This document shows positions 16,802-25,558 of a DNA stretch of 64,000 nucleotides, one piece after another (positions within the stretch are counted from its first letter, which is position 1; each line of letters opens with the position of its first letter). The position numbers were made by a program, and so were the translations under genes. This DNA comes from AC-69 sp963751665 (GTDB lineage Bacteria > Actinomycetota > UBA4738 > HRBIN12), in NCBI GenBank assembly GCA_963751665.1, contig CAVVVF010000001.1, positions 682,001 through 746,000 of the forward strand, read 5' to 3'. The notes under the pieces were generated by a model. That model did no database searches and had not been told where the DNA came from. It was given only the letters and a program-made list of their open reading frames with translations.

Positions 16802-19246
16802 TCAGCCCGAGGTGACGATGTTGACCAGGCGGGGAGGCCGGACGATCACCTGGCGGACCTGCCGCCCGTCGAGGAACCGCCGGGCGTTCTCCGAGGCCAG
16901 GGCGAGCTCCCGACAGGTCGCCTCGTCGGCCGAGGCGTCGACCTCCAAGCGGTCCCGGACCTTCCCGTCCACCTGGACCACGAGGGTCACCCGCTCCTGG
17001 CGGGCGAGCTCGGGATCGAACGACGGCCACGAGGAGAGGTGCACGCTCGTTTGGTTGCCGAGGGCCTCCCGCCACAGCTCCTCGGCCAGGAACGGCGCGA
17101 GCGGCCCCAACATCTGAGCCAGGGCCGAGCCGGCGTCGCGAGCGCCCTGGCCCCCGTCCAGGGCCGAGCGGATCGCATTCGTCAGGACCTGGAGCTTGGA
17201 GATGGCCACGTTGAACCGGAACCGCTCGAGGTCCTCGGTCACGCCCTCGATCGTCCGGTGCATGAGCCGGGTCAGCTCTTCCGGCTGTGGAACGTCCCGT
17301 TCCGCGGCCTCCCACACCGTGGTGTGCACGCGTCCGAGCCACGCGTTCATCGGGGGGCGCCGGTCGAGCGGCGGCGCGATGAGCTGCCAGTCGATGTCGT
17401 CCTCGAACGGCCCGGCGAACAGCAAGGTCAGGCGCACAGCGTCGGACCCCCACCGCTCCACGAACGGCATGGGCCCGACGAGGTTCCCCTTCGACTTGCT
17501 CATCGAGGCTCCCCCGAAGATCACCTGCCCCTGGTTCATGAGGCGAGGAAAGGGCTCGGTGAAGCCGACCATGCCCATGTCGTGGAGGATCTTGGTGAAG
17601 AACCGGGAGTAGAGCAGGTGGAGGATGGCGTGCTCCACCCCGCCGGTGTACTGGTCGACCGGCATCCACCTCGCCACCCGGTCCGGATCGAAGGGCCGCC
17701 CGGTCTTGTGGGGTGAGCAGTACCGGAAGTAATACCAGGACGAGTCGACGAACGTGTCCATCGTGTCGGTGTCGCGACGGGCCGGCTTGCCGCACGCCGG
17801 GCAGGTCACGTTGACGAAACCCTCGTGCCGGGCGAGCGGGGACTCCCCACCCAGCCGGAAGTCCACGTCATCGGGGAGCAGCACCGGAAGGTCGGCCTCC
17901 GGCACGGCGACCTCGCCGTGCTCCTCGCAGTGAATGATGGGGATGGGCGCGCCCCAATACCGCTGACGAGAGATCAGCCAGTCACGCAAGCGGTAGGTGA
18001 CCGCGGCCCGCCCCTTCCCCTGATGCTCCAGCCACCTCGTCACGGCGCCGATGCTCTCCGGCGAGCGGACACCGTCGAACGGCCCTGAGTTCACCATCAC
18101 CCCCTCGTGGTCGTGGGCCTCGGTCATCGTCTCGGCGTCCCGAGGCTCCCCCTCCGGCTGCACGACGACACGGATGGGAAGCCCGTGCGCCTTGGCGAAC
18201 TCGAAGTCCCGCTGGTCGTGAGCGGGAACACCCATCACCGCCCCCGTGCCGTACTCCATCAGGACGTACGGCGCGACGAAGCACGGCACCTTCTCCCCGT
18301 TCACCGGGTTGACGGCGTGCACGCCGAGCGGCACGCCCTCCCGGCTCTCCGCCTGCTCCCGGTTGGTGAGCGGCGTGGCCTGGAGCGCGTCGGCCAGGGC
18401 CTTGACCTCGGCCGCCGAACCACCGGCCTCGGCCAGCCTCATCACCGACGGATGCTCCACGGCGAACACGAAGAACGTGACTCCCCACAGCGTGTCCGGC
18501 CGGGTGGTGAATACCTCGACCTTGTCGCCCGTCTCGGCGATCTCGAACTCCACCGCTGCCCCCTCCGAGCGCCCGATCCAGTTCCGCTGCATGGTGATCA
18601 CGCGATCCGGCCAGTCAACCAGCTCATCCACGTCGTCCAGGAGGCGCTGGGCGTAGTCGGTGATCTTGAAGAACCACTGGGTCAGGTCCTTGCGGATCAC
18701 GGCCGTGCCACACCGCTCGCAGTGCCCGTTGATCACCTGCTCGTTGGCCAGGACGGTCTGGTCCTTGGGGCACCAGTTGGCGGGGGCCAGCTTCCGGTAG
18801 GCCAGGCCCCGCTGGAAGAGCTTCACGAACAGCCATTGGGTCCATTGGTAATACTCGGGGTCGCACGTGTTGAACTGGCGGCTCCAGTCGAACGACATCC
18901 CCATCCGCCGGAACGACGTCCGCTGGTGCTCGATGTTGGCGTACGTCCATTCCTTCGGGTGGATGCCGCGCTTGATGGCGGCGTTCTCCGCGGGAAGGCC
19001 GAACGCATCCCATCCGATCGGGTGGAGGACGTTGTGGCCGCGCATCCAGGCGAACCGGGCGACCGCGTCGCCGCCGGAGAAGGCCTCGGCGTGGCCCATG
19101 TGCAGGTCCCCGGACGGGTACGGGAACATGTCGAGCGCATAGAACTTGGGTCGGGAGCCATCCTCGTCGTCGGCCCGGTACAGGCCTTCTGCCTCCCAGG
19201 CCGCCACCCATTTGGGCTCGATCGTTCCGGGGTCGTACCTGCGCAT
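16802..19246 (-). CDS. leuS: Leucyl-tRNA synthetase
   Basis: Class I aminoacyl-tRNA synthetase charging tRNA-Leu in the cytosol. The 814 residues have the HIGH-type motif in YPSGDLHMGHAE near residue 50, a CP1 editing domain with TTRPDTLWG, the zinc-like CPACGKPARR segment, and the KMSKS motif as MSKSKGN near residue 585. The anticodon-binding domain and the C-terminal domain are intact. ATG 19246. A TACCAT hexamer lies ten bases upstream with no ribosome-binding site. I saw no T-box leader. Confidence 0.97.
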   Translation of the reverse strand: MRRYDPGTIEPKWVAAWEAEGLYRADDEDGSRPKFYALDMFPYPSGDLHMGHAEAFSGGDAVARFAWMRGHNVLHPIGWDAFGLPAENAAIKRGIHPKEWTYANIEHQRTSFRRMGMSFDWSRQFNTCDPEYYQWTQWLFVKLFQRGLAYRKLAPANWCPKDQTVLANEQVINGHCERCGTAVIRKDLTQWFFKITDYAQRLLDDVDELVDWPDRVITMQRNWIGRSEGAAVEFEIAETGDKVEVFTTRPDTLWGVTFFVFAVEHPSVMRLAEAGGSAAEVKALADALQATPLTNREQAESREGVPLGVHAVNPVNGEKVPCFVAPYVLMEYGTGAVMGVPAHDQRDFEFAKAHGLPIRVVVQPEGEPRDAETMTEAHDHEGVMVNSGPFDGVRSPESIGAVTRWLEHQGKGRAAVTYRLRDWLISRQRYWGAPIPIIHCEEHGEVAVPEADLPVLLPDDVDFRLGGESPLARHEGFVNVTCPACGKPARRDTDTMDTFVDSSWYYFRYCSPHKTGRPFDPDRVARWMPVDQYTGGVEHAILHLLYSRFFTKILHDMGMVGFTEPFPRLMNQGQVIFGGASMSKSKGNLVGPMPFVERWGSDAVRLTLLFAGPFEDDIDWQLIAPPLDRRPPMNAWLGRVHTTVWEAAERDVPQPEELTRLMHRTIEGVTEDLERFRFNVAISKLQVLTNAIRSALDGGQGARDAGSALAQMLGPLAPFLAEELWREALGNQTSVHLSSWPSFDPELARQERVTLVVQVDGKVRDRLEVDASADEATCRELALASENARRFLDGRQVRQVIVRPPRLVNIVTSG

Positions 19247-19292
19247 CGTGCGCTCGATGGTACCTGAGCGATGCGTGGATCCCCGAGAGCGG

Positions 19293-20045
19293 CTAGCGGC
19301 CGAGGCGCTTCAGCTCCACGGCCGCGCCGCGTGCCTCGGCCTCGGCCGCACGGAGCTTCTCCTTCCGCTCGGCCAGGCGTTCCTCCATCGCCGTGACCTC
19401 GGCCCGCATGCGTTCGGCGCGCTCGCGCATCTGGCGTTCCCGGCGTTCGGCCGCCCGGAGCTCGCGTTCGCGCAAGGCCCGCTCGGCGCCGTCCTCTGCC
19501 AACGGTCCGGCCGGCTCCTTCCCGCCCGTTCCGGGAACGACCTTCAAGCCGGCGACGTCGCCGAACCCGGCCGGCCGGGCGAACGGCTTGGACAGGCGGC
19601 CCTCCAGCACCTGGCGCGCGGCGTCCTCGTCTGCGGAGGCCGCCTCGAGCGTCGCCGCGATCTCCTCGATCAAGGCCGGGGCCGGGTCCCCACCGAGGGC
19701 GCGGGCGGCCCGCCGGGTCATCTCGGAGACCAGCTTGCGCCGCTCCTCCGATCGCCGGCGGAGCTCGTCGGCATCACCGCCGGACAACGCGCGCCGCTGT
19801 GCCATCCGAAGCTGATCGCCCACCTGGAGCAGCCCCTCCACGGCTGAGCGGTCCTCGTGGACGAGCCGGTTGACGGCCCACGCGGATCGGACGGGCTTTC
19901 GCAACGCGCCCACGCGACGGGCCGCCTCGGCGTCCCCCTCTTCCTTGAGGCGCTTGGCCAGGGCGTTCCGGGTCTCGGTGAACCCTTCGGGCGGCGCAAC
20001 GAACAGCTCGTCGATCGCCCGCTCCACGTCCTCCGTTCCCGGCAT
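19293..20045 (-). CDS. Hypothetical coiled-coil protein of an actinobacterial type
   Basis: No function recognised. The 250 residues are all-helical in appearance, with no signal peptide or membrane segment. An N-terminal conserved-looking block (ALAKRLKEEGD, ALRKPVRSAWAVNRLV) is followed from about residue 170 by a long Arg/Glu/Ala-rich coiled coil. The pattern resembles uncharacterised cytosolic proteins of soil actinobacteria. The ATG at 20045 is preferred; a GTG at 20066 would add seven residues. It stands alone between leuS and an RTX-like protein. Confidence 0.75.
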   Translation of the reverse strand: MPGTEDVERAIDELFVAPPEGFTETRNALAKRLKEEGDAEAARRVGALRKPVRSAWAVNRLVHEDRSAVEGLLQVGDQLRMAQRRALSGGDADELRRRSEERRKLVSEMTRRAARALGGDPAPALIEEIAATLEAASADEDAARQVLEGRLSKPFARPAGFGDVAGLKVVPGTGGKEPAGPLAEDGAERALRERELRAAERRERQMRERAERMRAEVTAMEERLAERKEKLRAAEAEARGAAVELKRLGR

Positions 20046-20108
20046 GCCGGAAACAGTGTGCCCCACCAGCGGGAGACGGTGCCAGAGGCTCAGATCGTCA
20101 AGGCAGAC

Positions 20109-20540
20109 CTACTCCCAGTGCGGGCGGAGCTTGATGACTTCGCAGCCTCGGAACGTGTCGTGCTTGTCTCCCACGCAGCGGTCGCGTCCCGGTCCCCCAA
20201 CCAGGAGGCCTGGAGACTGGCCACTGGCGAAGTCCTTCAGCACGTCGTTGCCCGGGCCCCCGTAGGCCGCCTCGGTCGCGCCCCCCTTGCCGGTGGTCAG
20301 GACGTCGTCGCCGAGGCCTCCGTAGACGATGTCCGGCCCCTTTCCGCCGTTGATCCGATCGGCGCCGCCACGCCCATAGATGATCTGCGGGCCGTTCATG
20401 CCGGAGATCTGGTCGCCCTGGGTGGTGCCCGTGACGACCGTCGGATTGCTGGCCTCTGCGACCGAGCCAGCGACCACGAATGCCAGCACCGCGGTGCCCA
20501 GGACCGCCCTCGAGATGCTCTTTCCTGTCATGCCCCTCAT
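20109..20540 (-). CDS. Secreted RTX-type calcium-binding repeat protein
   Basis: The 143 residues begin with a signal peptide (AVLGTAVLAFVVAGSVAEA) followed by glycine- and aspartate-rich nonapeptide repeats (GGADRINGG, GGLGDDVLT, GGPGNDVLK, GGPGRDRCV). These form calcium-binding beta-rolls in hemolysin-type proteins. A Cys pair near the C-terminus may form a disulfide. It is short, has no catalytic domain, and no type I secretion genes are near, so it is probably exported by Sec. The start is 20540 or 20531, both next to a GGGAGGGGG tract. Confidence 0.8.
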   Translation of the reverse strand: MRGMTGKSISRAVLGTAVLAFVVAGSVAEASNPTVVTGTTQGDQISGMNGPQIIYGRGGADRINGGKGPDIVYGGLGDDVLTTGKGGATEAAYGGPGNDVLKDFASGQSPGLLVGGPGRDRCVGDKHDTFRGCEVIKLRPHWE

Positions 20541-20668
20541 CCCCCTCCCCTGGTCCTTCTGGGGGATAAGTGTGGCGCGTCCCGGAGGATGGCCGCTACG
20601 GCCGGGCGACTTAGGGCCAAAGGCTCTGGCCGCCTTCCGTCGCTTCCGTGTTCGCCCTCGACCGGCCT

Positions 20669-21064
20669 TCAGCGGAACCCGAACCGATCGAACCCTGCGT
20701 GCAGTTCGTGCACGGTCACCGTCGCGCTGCCCAGCATCTCTACCTTCTGCTGCATTTGCTCCAGCAGCTCGTCGCTGGGCTTGCCGTACACATCCATCGT
20801 CGACAGCCTGATGAGCCCCGCGAATTTGGCAAAGGCCGGAGCGGCCACCTTCATGTGGAACTCCATCGACGCGGAGTCCGGGTGAACCTGGACGACGGTC
20901 ATCCGCGTGCCGTCCTCATTGAGGTACACGTTGTAGGAGATCGGCCGGGGCTCGTTCGACTCGACGAACGCTGCCATTTCCTTGATGACGGTTTCGACCT
21001 CCGAGAGCTTTCCATCCAGGATCTCCGAGCTGTCGATGACCACGATGGGCTCGGGGCGGCTCAT
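20669..21064 (-). CDS. Hypothetical protein, possibly ferredoxin-like alpha/beta (ABM-like) fold
   Basis: Intact 131-residue cytosolic protein starting MSRPEPIVVIDSSEI. Alternating strands and helices (PISYNVYLNEDGTRMTVVQV, then a helix with HMKVAAPAFAKFAGL) suggest a dimeric alpha/beta barrel like antibiotic-biosynthesis monooxygenase-type proteins. I cannot identify a substrate or active site, so that fold is a guess. It lies in a run of small minus-strand genes of unknown function. Confidence 0.7.
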   Translation of the reverse strand: MSRPEPIVVIDSSEILDGKLSEVETVIKEMAAFVESNEPRPISYNVYLNEDGTRMTVVQVHPDSASMEFHMKVAAPAFAKFAGLIRLSTMDVYGKPSDELLEQMQQKVEMLGSATVTVHELHAGFDRFGFR

Positions 21065-21118
21065 GGCGCCATCCTTGCGACGAGGGCTCTGTCGTGCAAG
21101 CTCGCGGGGGGTGTCGCG

Positions 21119-21601
21119 TCAGGACCCAGGTTCTCGACCGAACGCGCGGAACGGCTCTGGCTCGTACCCGCTCAGCGCTCGCGACCATTCGGCGAGGGCT
21201 TCGTGGATCGCCTGGTCCTCACGTACCAGCCAGGCGAGATGCCGAAGGCCGTGCTCAACGACCTGGGGAAGATGCACTTGGGGGGGTGGGCCGATCGCGC
21301 GCCCGCGGGCCAGTTCAGCCCGTGTCACGAGTTCGATCTCGAAGGTATCGGGGACGGTCACGGGTGGCTCGACGGCAACGAGGAACGTGAGCAGGATCAC
21401 CGCGCGCTCGACCCTCCAAGAGGTCGAGTGCACCATGATCGGCATCAGCCCGAGCTCCGCAACGGCGTCGACGATGACTTCGTGGGGATCCAGATCCGGG
21501 TCCCATAGCACTCGGACGGTTTGACGTCCATGCGGGGAAAGGTGCCGGATCCCCTCATCGTCGAGGTAGAGCACCACAGCCTCGAGCGATGGACGGTCCA
21601 C
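21119..21601 (-). CDS. Hypothetical protein
   Basis: I do not recognise this 160-residue protein. It begins MDRPSLEAVVLYLDDEGIRH (GTG 21601). It has one moderately hydrophobic stretch (VERAVILLTFLVAVEPPV) but no clear signal peptide. Codon use and GC match the neighbours, so it looks coding. It sits next to tRNA-Ala and is the last of three small unknown genes. Confidence 0.6.
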   Translation of the reverse strand: MDRPSLEAVVLYLDDEGIRHLSPHGRQTVRVLWDPDLDPHEVIVDAVAELGLMPIMVHSTSWRVERAVILLTFLVAVEPPVTVPDTFEIELVTRAELARGRAIGPPPQVHLPQVVEHGLRHLAWLVREDQAIHEALAEWSRALSGYEPEPFRAFGREPGS

Positions 21602-21624
21602 GCTCGAACCCTACCCATTGGGAG

Positions 21625-21697
21625 TGGACCCAAGGGGATTCGAACCCCTGACCTCATGGCTGCCAGCCATGTGCTCTACCAGCTGAGCTATGGGCCC
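21625..21697 (-). tRNA. tRNA-Ala (anticodon GGC)
   Basis: Read on the minus strand, 73 bases fold into a cloverleaf. The acceptor GGGCCCA pairs with TGGGTCC and contains the G3-U70 wobble that identifies alanine tRNAs. The D arm is GCTC..GAGC, the anticodon stem is CATGG/CCATG with loop CTGGCAG (anticodon GGC), and the T arm is AGGGG TTCGAAT CCCC. The discriminator is A, and CCA is not encoded. Confidence 0.97.
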
Positions 21698-21716
21698 AAG
21701 CAGACGGGAAGTGTAC

Positions 21717-22106
21717 TCAGCCCGACGAGGCAGCGTCCGACTCCGCCCAGGTCACCCTGGGGGCGTCTCGCCACAGCCGCTCGAGGTCGTAGTACTCCCG
21801 CTCCTCCTCGGCAAACACGTGGACCACCACGTCCACGTAGTCAAGGAGCACCCACCGGTTCTCGGTCTCTCCCTCCCGGCGGACCGGGCGCACCCCGCGT
21901 TCCCGGACGGCCTTCTCCACCTCGTCGACGATGGTCTTGACCTGCCGGTCGCTGGATCCGCTGGCGATCACGAAGAAGTCGGTGATGACGATGAGCTCGT
22001 GGACGTCCAGGATGGCGATGTCCGCGCCCTGCTTGGCGGCTGCGGCCCGCGCCGCCGCCACCGCCACCTCCTTGCTCTCCGGTATCCCGGCGGCGTTACC
22101 GGGCAC
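21717..22106 (-). CDS. rsfS: Ribosome silencing factor RsfS
   Basis: RsfS binds L14 and blocks subunit joining during starvation. The 129 residues contain the family core: KQGADIAILDVHELIVITDF, ASGSSDRQVKTIVDEVE and NRWVLLDYVDVVVHVF. GTG 22106 begins 15 bases after the LCP-like gene stop. The nadD - LCP-like - rsfS order is the conserved actinobacterial arrangement. C-terminal tail is short and acidic. Confidence 0.94.
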   Translation of the reverse strand: MPGNAAGIPESKEVAVAAARAAAAKQGADIAILDVHELIVITDFFVIASGSSDRQVKTIVDEVEKAVRERGVRPVRREGETENRWVLLDYVDVVVHVFAEEEREYYDLERLWRDAPRVTWAESDAASSG

Positions 22107-22121
22107 TGCCTTCTTCCACCG

Positions 22122-23177
22122 TCATCCGTTCGTGTAGTCCTCTCCTACCAGGATCGTGACCTCTCCCAGCCCCGAGGGTACAGCGGACACGGACAACGTT
22201 CCCACTCCCAGGAGCCTTCGAACCTGCTCCGCCGCCGGTCGGGACTCCTCCGAGGCCGCCACGACGAGCGTCTCCCGATGGTTGAAGTTCGACGCGTTCT
22301 CCGAGACCACCACCCGGTAGCCCTGCGGGATAAGGCGCTCCGCGACCGACTCCCCAACGCCGGGGGTGCCGGTTCCGTTCAGCACGAGCACGCGGACCGG
22401 AGGCTGTCCGGCCACCCCGAACCGCTCCTGCATGAGCGCGGCCACCGCCTCGTAGTCCGGCCGGAGGTACCCGGGCGTCACGTTGGCGGTGGGGAGAGCT
22501 TGCATGGCCGCTCCCTTCGCCGCCGTGAGCAGTCGCGCGCCCGCGGCCGAATCGTCGGACCCGAGGAAGTCGCCGGGTGCCCACGAGGGACCGGCCTGGA
22601 ACAAACCGATGAGCGTCTCCCGCCACGTCAATGCCCGGGCCGGCCCGGGCTCCGTCAGGCCGGCGGACACCTCGTCGCCGCTGGCCACCGACCCGAACAG
22701 CTGGATCCCCCCCACCCGGTCGACGACGGCGGCGAGGTGGCTCGGATCGGTTACGGCGTAGTGCGGGATCCATGCGCCGACGAGGTTGGAGATGGCCACG
22801 GTCGCTCCGGATCCGTCCAGGAGCGTGACGTCCTTGACCGTGCCGTCGCCCTGGCCGGGGATCGTCATCACCACGTTCGGGGGGATGGCGACCGCGGCCG
22901 GCGGCGAGGTCCCCGAGGATCCAACCACCGCGATCATGACCGCGTCCTTCGACCGGAGCTCGAGCAAAAGGAGCTTCGAGGGGATGGCCGGGCTTCCCGA
23001 TTGGGGTGGGGCACTCCGTTCGCGTGCCGACAAGATGCCCCAGCCAACGACGCCTCCGACGATCAGGAGCGCCGCGACCACCGGCGCCAGCCATCCGGCC
23101 GCCATGGCCCGGAACGGCGCGTGCCGGCCGGGCCGGACGAACAGGTCGACCTCGCCTCGATGGTGCCCGCGCCTCAT
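22122..23177 (-). CDS. LCP-like membrane protein with C-terminal LytR_C domain
   Basis: Membrane-anchored extracytoplasmic protein of 351 residues. A short basic N-terminus precedes one helix (WLAPVVAALLIVGGVVGWGIL, about residues 27-47). The middle part resembles a LytR-CpsA-Psr domain (HLAAVVDRVGGIQL), but the usual arginine-rich active-site motifs are not evident, so phosphotransferase activity is doubtful. The last 90 residues form a LytR_C domain (VRVLVLNGTGTPGVGESV). ATG 23177 overlaps the nadD stop as ATGA. A cell-wall role is inferred. Confidence 0.82.
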   Translation of the reverse strand: MRRGHHRGEVDLFVRPGRHAPFRAMAAGWLAPVVAALLIVGGVVGWGILSARERSAPPQSGSPAIPSKLLLLELRSKDAVMIAVVGSSGTSPPAAVAIPPNVVMTIPGQGDGTVKDVTLLDGSGATVAISNLVGAWIPHYAVTDPSHLAAVVDRVGGIQLFGSVASGDEVSAGLTEPGPARALTWRETLIGLFQAGPSWAPGDFLGSDDSAAGARLLTAAKGAAMQALPTANVTPGYLRPDYEAVAALMQERFGVAGQPPVRVLVLNGTGTPGVGESVAERLIPQGYRVVVSENASNFNHRETLVVAASEESRPAAEQVRRLLGVGTLSVSAVPSGLGEVTILVGEDYTNG

Positions 23178-23770
23178 CGGTACAACCCAGCCTTCTCGAT
23201 ATAACTCTCCACGCCCTCGGGCACGAGGTAGCGGATGGGCCGCCGCTCCCGGACCCGCTCGCGGATGTCCGTGGAGGAGATGGCAAGGGCCGGGATGTTC
23301 ATGACGCTCACGTTCGAATGGCGGGTGGGCTCCTCCGCCTCGAACCGGGCCAGGTCGTAGCCGGGCCGGGTGGCCGCGATGAAGTGCGCGAGCTCCAGGA
23401 TCTCGTCTGGATCCTTCCACTGGAAGATCTCCAAGACGGCGTCGGCGCCGGTCACGAAGAACAGATCGACGTTCCCGCCGTGCTGATCCTTCAGCTCGCG
23501 AAGGGTATCGACCGTGTACGTGGGACCCTCCCGATCCACCTCCAGCCGCGACACGGAGAACCGTGGGTTGCTGGCGGTGGCGATCACCGTCATCAGGTAC
23601 CGGTGCTCGGGCGAGGACACGTCGCGTTCCTCCTTCATCCACGGCTGTCCGGTCGGCACGAACACCACCTCGTCCAGGCCGAACTGAACGGCGGCCTCCT
23701 CTGCGGTCAGGAGGTGTCCGTGATGGATCGGGTCGAACGTGCCGCCCATGACACCCAGGCGTCGTTCCAC
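23174..23770 (-). CDS. nadD: Nicotinate-nucleotide adenylyltransferase
   Basis: NadD makes nicotinic acid adenine dinucleotide from NaMN and ATP in NAD synthesis. The 198 residues contain the nucleotidyltransferase motif GTFDPIHHGH and the ISSTDIR motif. GTG 23770 (VERRLGVMGG) is chosen: upstream residues are not family-like. A TAGGAT hexamer lies seven bases before it with no ribosome-binding site, so the message is probably leaderless. Its stop overlaps the LCP-like gene. Confidence 0.95.
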   Translation of the reverse strand: MERRLGVMGGTFDPIHHGHLLTAEEAAVQFGLDEVVFVPTGQPWMKEERDVSSPEHRYLMTVIATASNPRFSVSRLEVDREGPTYTVDTLRELKDQHGGNVDLFFVTGADAVLEIFQWKDPDEILELAHFIAATRPGYDLARFEAEEPTRHSNVSVMNIPALAISSTDIRERVRERRPIRYLVPEGVESYIEKAGLYR

Positions 23771-23777
23771 GTCGGCA

Positions 23778-23783
23778 ATCCTA
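23778..23783 (-). promoter_or_regulatory. Putative -10 hexamer for a leaderless nadD transcript
   Basis: TAGGAT on the minus strand ends seven bases before the nadD GTG. No Shine-Dalgarno sequence and no clear -35 element are present. Confidence 0.45.
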
Positions 23784-23811
23784 CGGCCGGCACCTGGCCT
23801 TCCTTCGTATT

Positions 23812-24267
23812 TCAGCCGGCCGACGTGAGCTTGCCGACCCAGGCCCGCAGGTCGTCCAGGTGCTCCTGGTAATGCTCGGGGCCCGACTCCCGGAACCACT
23901 CTTCGGCCTCCGTCGTCACCTTGGGAAGCGCGGCCCACTCCATGAGTGCCCGGTTCCTGGCGGCGTACAGCTCGGACTTCGCGGTGGCCAGGTCGACGCG
24001 GCGACCCTCCTCGAGGAACCGCGCGTTCAGCTCGTCGACGCTCGCGGCCTGCCCCCACCCGTCGTAGGTCCCGGTCCGGATCCGCTCCAGCATGATGCCG
24101 GCCTCCGCCGACCACGCGCCCAGGTGCCAGAGCAGGTCCTTGACCGACCATCCCTCCGGCGTGAGCCCTGGCTCCAACATCTGCTGGGGCGACAACGCAT
24201 CCAGCAGCGATCGCAGCTCCGCCCAGCCCTGGTCCTCCGACCGCAGCAGGTCCTCTCGTCGACCCAT
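23812..24267 (-). CDS. DinB/DfsB-like four-helix protein
   Basis: The 151 residues look like the DinB/YfiT/ClbS superfamily of metal-binding four-helix bundles. WSVKDLLWHLGAWSAE carries the first helix His and EHYQEHLDDLRAWV the C-terminal His motif. Members include thiol transferases and DNA-damage-induced proteins; the specific activity is unknown. The ATG at 24267 is two bases after the obgE stop, so the two genes are co-transcribed. Confidence 0.82.
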   Translation of the reverse strand: MGRREDLLRSEDQGWAELRSLLDALSPQQMLEPGLTPEGWSVKDLLWHLGAWSAEAGIMLERIRTGTYDGWGQAASVDELNARFLEEGRRVDLATAKSELYAARNRALMEWAALPKVTTEAEEWFRESGPEHYQEHLDDLRAWVGKLTSAG

Positions 24268-24269
24268 GA

Positions 24270-25511
24270 TCAGCCCTCCACTTCCGGGACGAACTCGAAG
24301 GCCCGCTCCCCGATCAGGACCTCATCACCCCGTCGCGCCCCCAGGGCGGCGAGCTGGCGCTCCACGCCCTCTTTGGCCAGCCGCTTCTGGAGCTGCACGA
24401 CCTTGCGTGGGTCGTCGAAGTCGGTCTCGGCGACCCATCGTTCCACAGCCCGGCCGACCACGCGGAATCCGCCACCCTCCTTGCGCACCACGAACGGTGG
24501 GCGTGCCGGACGGAGCACGACGAACGGCTGCCGCTCCTCCTCGTCCCTCGAGGCCGTCTCGACAAGCTCGGCCACCCGAGCGGCCAGCCGATCGATCCCC
24601 TCCCCCGTGAGGCCCGAGACGGCCAGGGCGTCCGGGTGGAGCCGGCTCGCCGCCGCTTCGGGCTCGTCCACGAGGTCCGCCTTGGTCCCCAGGACGATCG
24701 ACGGCCGGGCGGCGAGTCCTGGATCGTAGGACTCGAGCTCCGTGCGCACCGTCCGGAGATCGGCGGCAGGGTCCGTGCTCGACAGGTCCACCACGACCAC
24801 GAGCGCGCGGGTCCGGTCGACGTGGCGGAGGAACCGGTGGCCCAGGCCCTTACCCTCGTGAGCCCCCTCCACGAGGCCCGGGACGTCGGCCAGGACGAAC
24901 CTGCGCTCGCCTTCGGCAACGCCCAGGTTGGGGTGGAGCGTGGTGAACGGGTAGGGGGCGACCTTGGGCCTGGCCGCCGTGAGCCTGCCGAGCAGCGTCG
25001 ACTTCCCCGCGTTCGGCAGGCCCACCAGGCCGACGTCCGCCATCACCCGAAGCTCCACGGACAGGCGTTGCTCCTCCCCCGGCTCTCCCGCCTCCGCGGT
25101 GCGGGGCACGCGATTGCGGCGGGACGCCAACGAGGCGTTGCCGCGGCCTCCGCGGCCTCCGCGGGCGACCACCGCCCGGGAACCGTCGCCCACGAGGTCG
25201 GCCATCAGGCCGGCCTCGTCGAAGACCATCGTCCCGTCCGGGACCTGGATCACGAGCTCCGCGCCGCGCGCCCCGGTGCGCCGGCTCGGACCGCCGGGCT
25301 TTCCCTCCTCGGCACGAAGGTGCGGCCGGTCGGCCAGAGCGGAGAGGTCGCGGACCCCGGACGAGACCTCGAACACGACGTCCCCGCCTCGGCCTCCGTC
25401 GCCACCTTCGGGTCCGCCCAGCGGCTTGAACGGCTCGCGCAGCATCGCCGCCGAGCCGTGTCCTCCCCGCCCGGCGCGAGCCCACACCGTCACCTCGTCC
25501 ACGAAGGCCAT
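24270..25511 (-). CDS. obgE: GTPase Obg
   Basis: Ribosome-associated GTPase needed for 50S assembly. The 413 residues show the glycine-rich Obg fold (GGRGGDVVFEV, ARGGRGGRGNASL) at 1-160. The G domain follows with G1 GLPNAGKST near residue 166, G3 DVPGL and G4 GTKAD. The C-terminal OCT domain (RVVGRAVERWVAETDFDD) comes last. It lies downstream of rplU-rpmA as usual, although a divergent plus-strand gene lies between rpmA and obgE, so obgE probably has its own promoter. Confidence 0.97.
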   Translation of the reverse strand: MAFVDEVTVWARAGRGGHGSAAMLREPFKPLGGPEGGDGGRGGDVVFEVSSGVRDLSALADRPHLRAEEGKPGGPSRRTGARGAELVIQVPDGTMVFDEAGLMADLVGDGSRAVVARGGRGGRGNASLASRRNRVPRTAEAGEPGEEQRLSVELRVMADVGLVGLPNAGKSTLLGRLTAARPKVAPYPFTTLHPNLGVAEGERRFVLADVPGLVEGAHEGKGLGHRFLRHVDRTRALVVVVDLSSTDPAADLRTVRTELESYDPGLAARPSIVLGTKADLVDEPEAAASRLHPDALAVSGLTGEGIDRLAARVAELVETASRDEEERQPFVVLRPARPPFVVRKEGGGFRVVGRAVERWVAETDFDDPRKVVQLQKRLAKEGVERQLAALGARRGDEVLIGERAFEFVPEVEG

Positions 25512-25558
25512 ACCGTGATTGTGGTCGAAACGCGCCCCTGCGACGAAGATGGACCGCG

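Noticed and set aside
15525..17795. Frame of 756 residues joining antisense-like sequence to the histidine kinase
   Set aside because: The first half is a shadow of leuS in another frame; the kinase starts at 16685.
19247..19292. T-box or other riboswitch before leuS
   Set aside because: Too short and no T-box features; a TACCAT hexamer suggests a very short leader.
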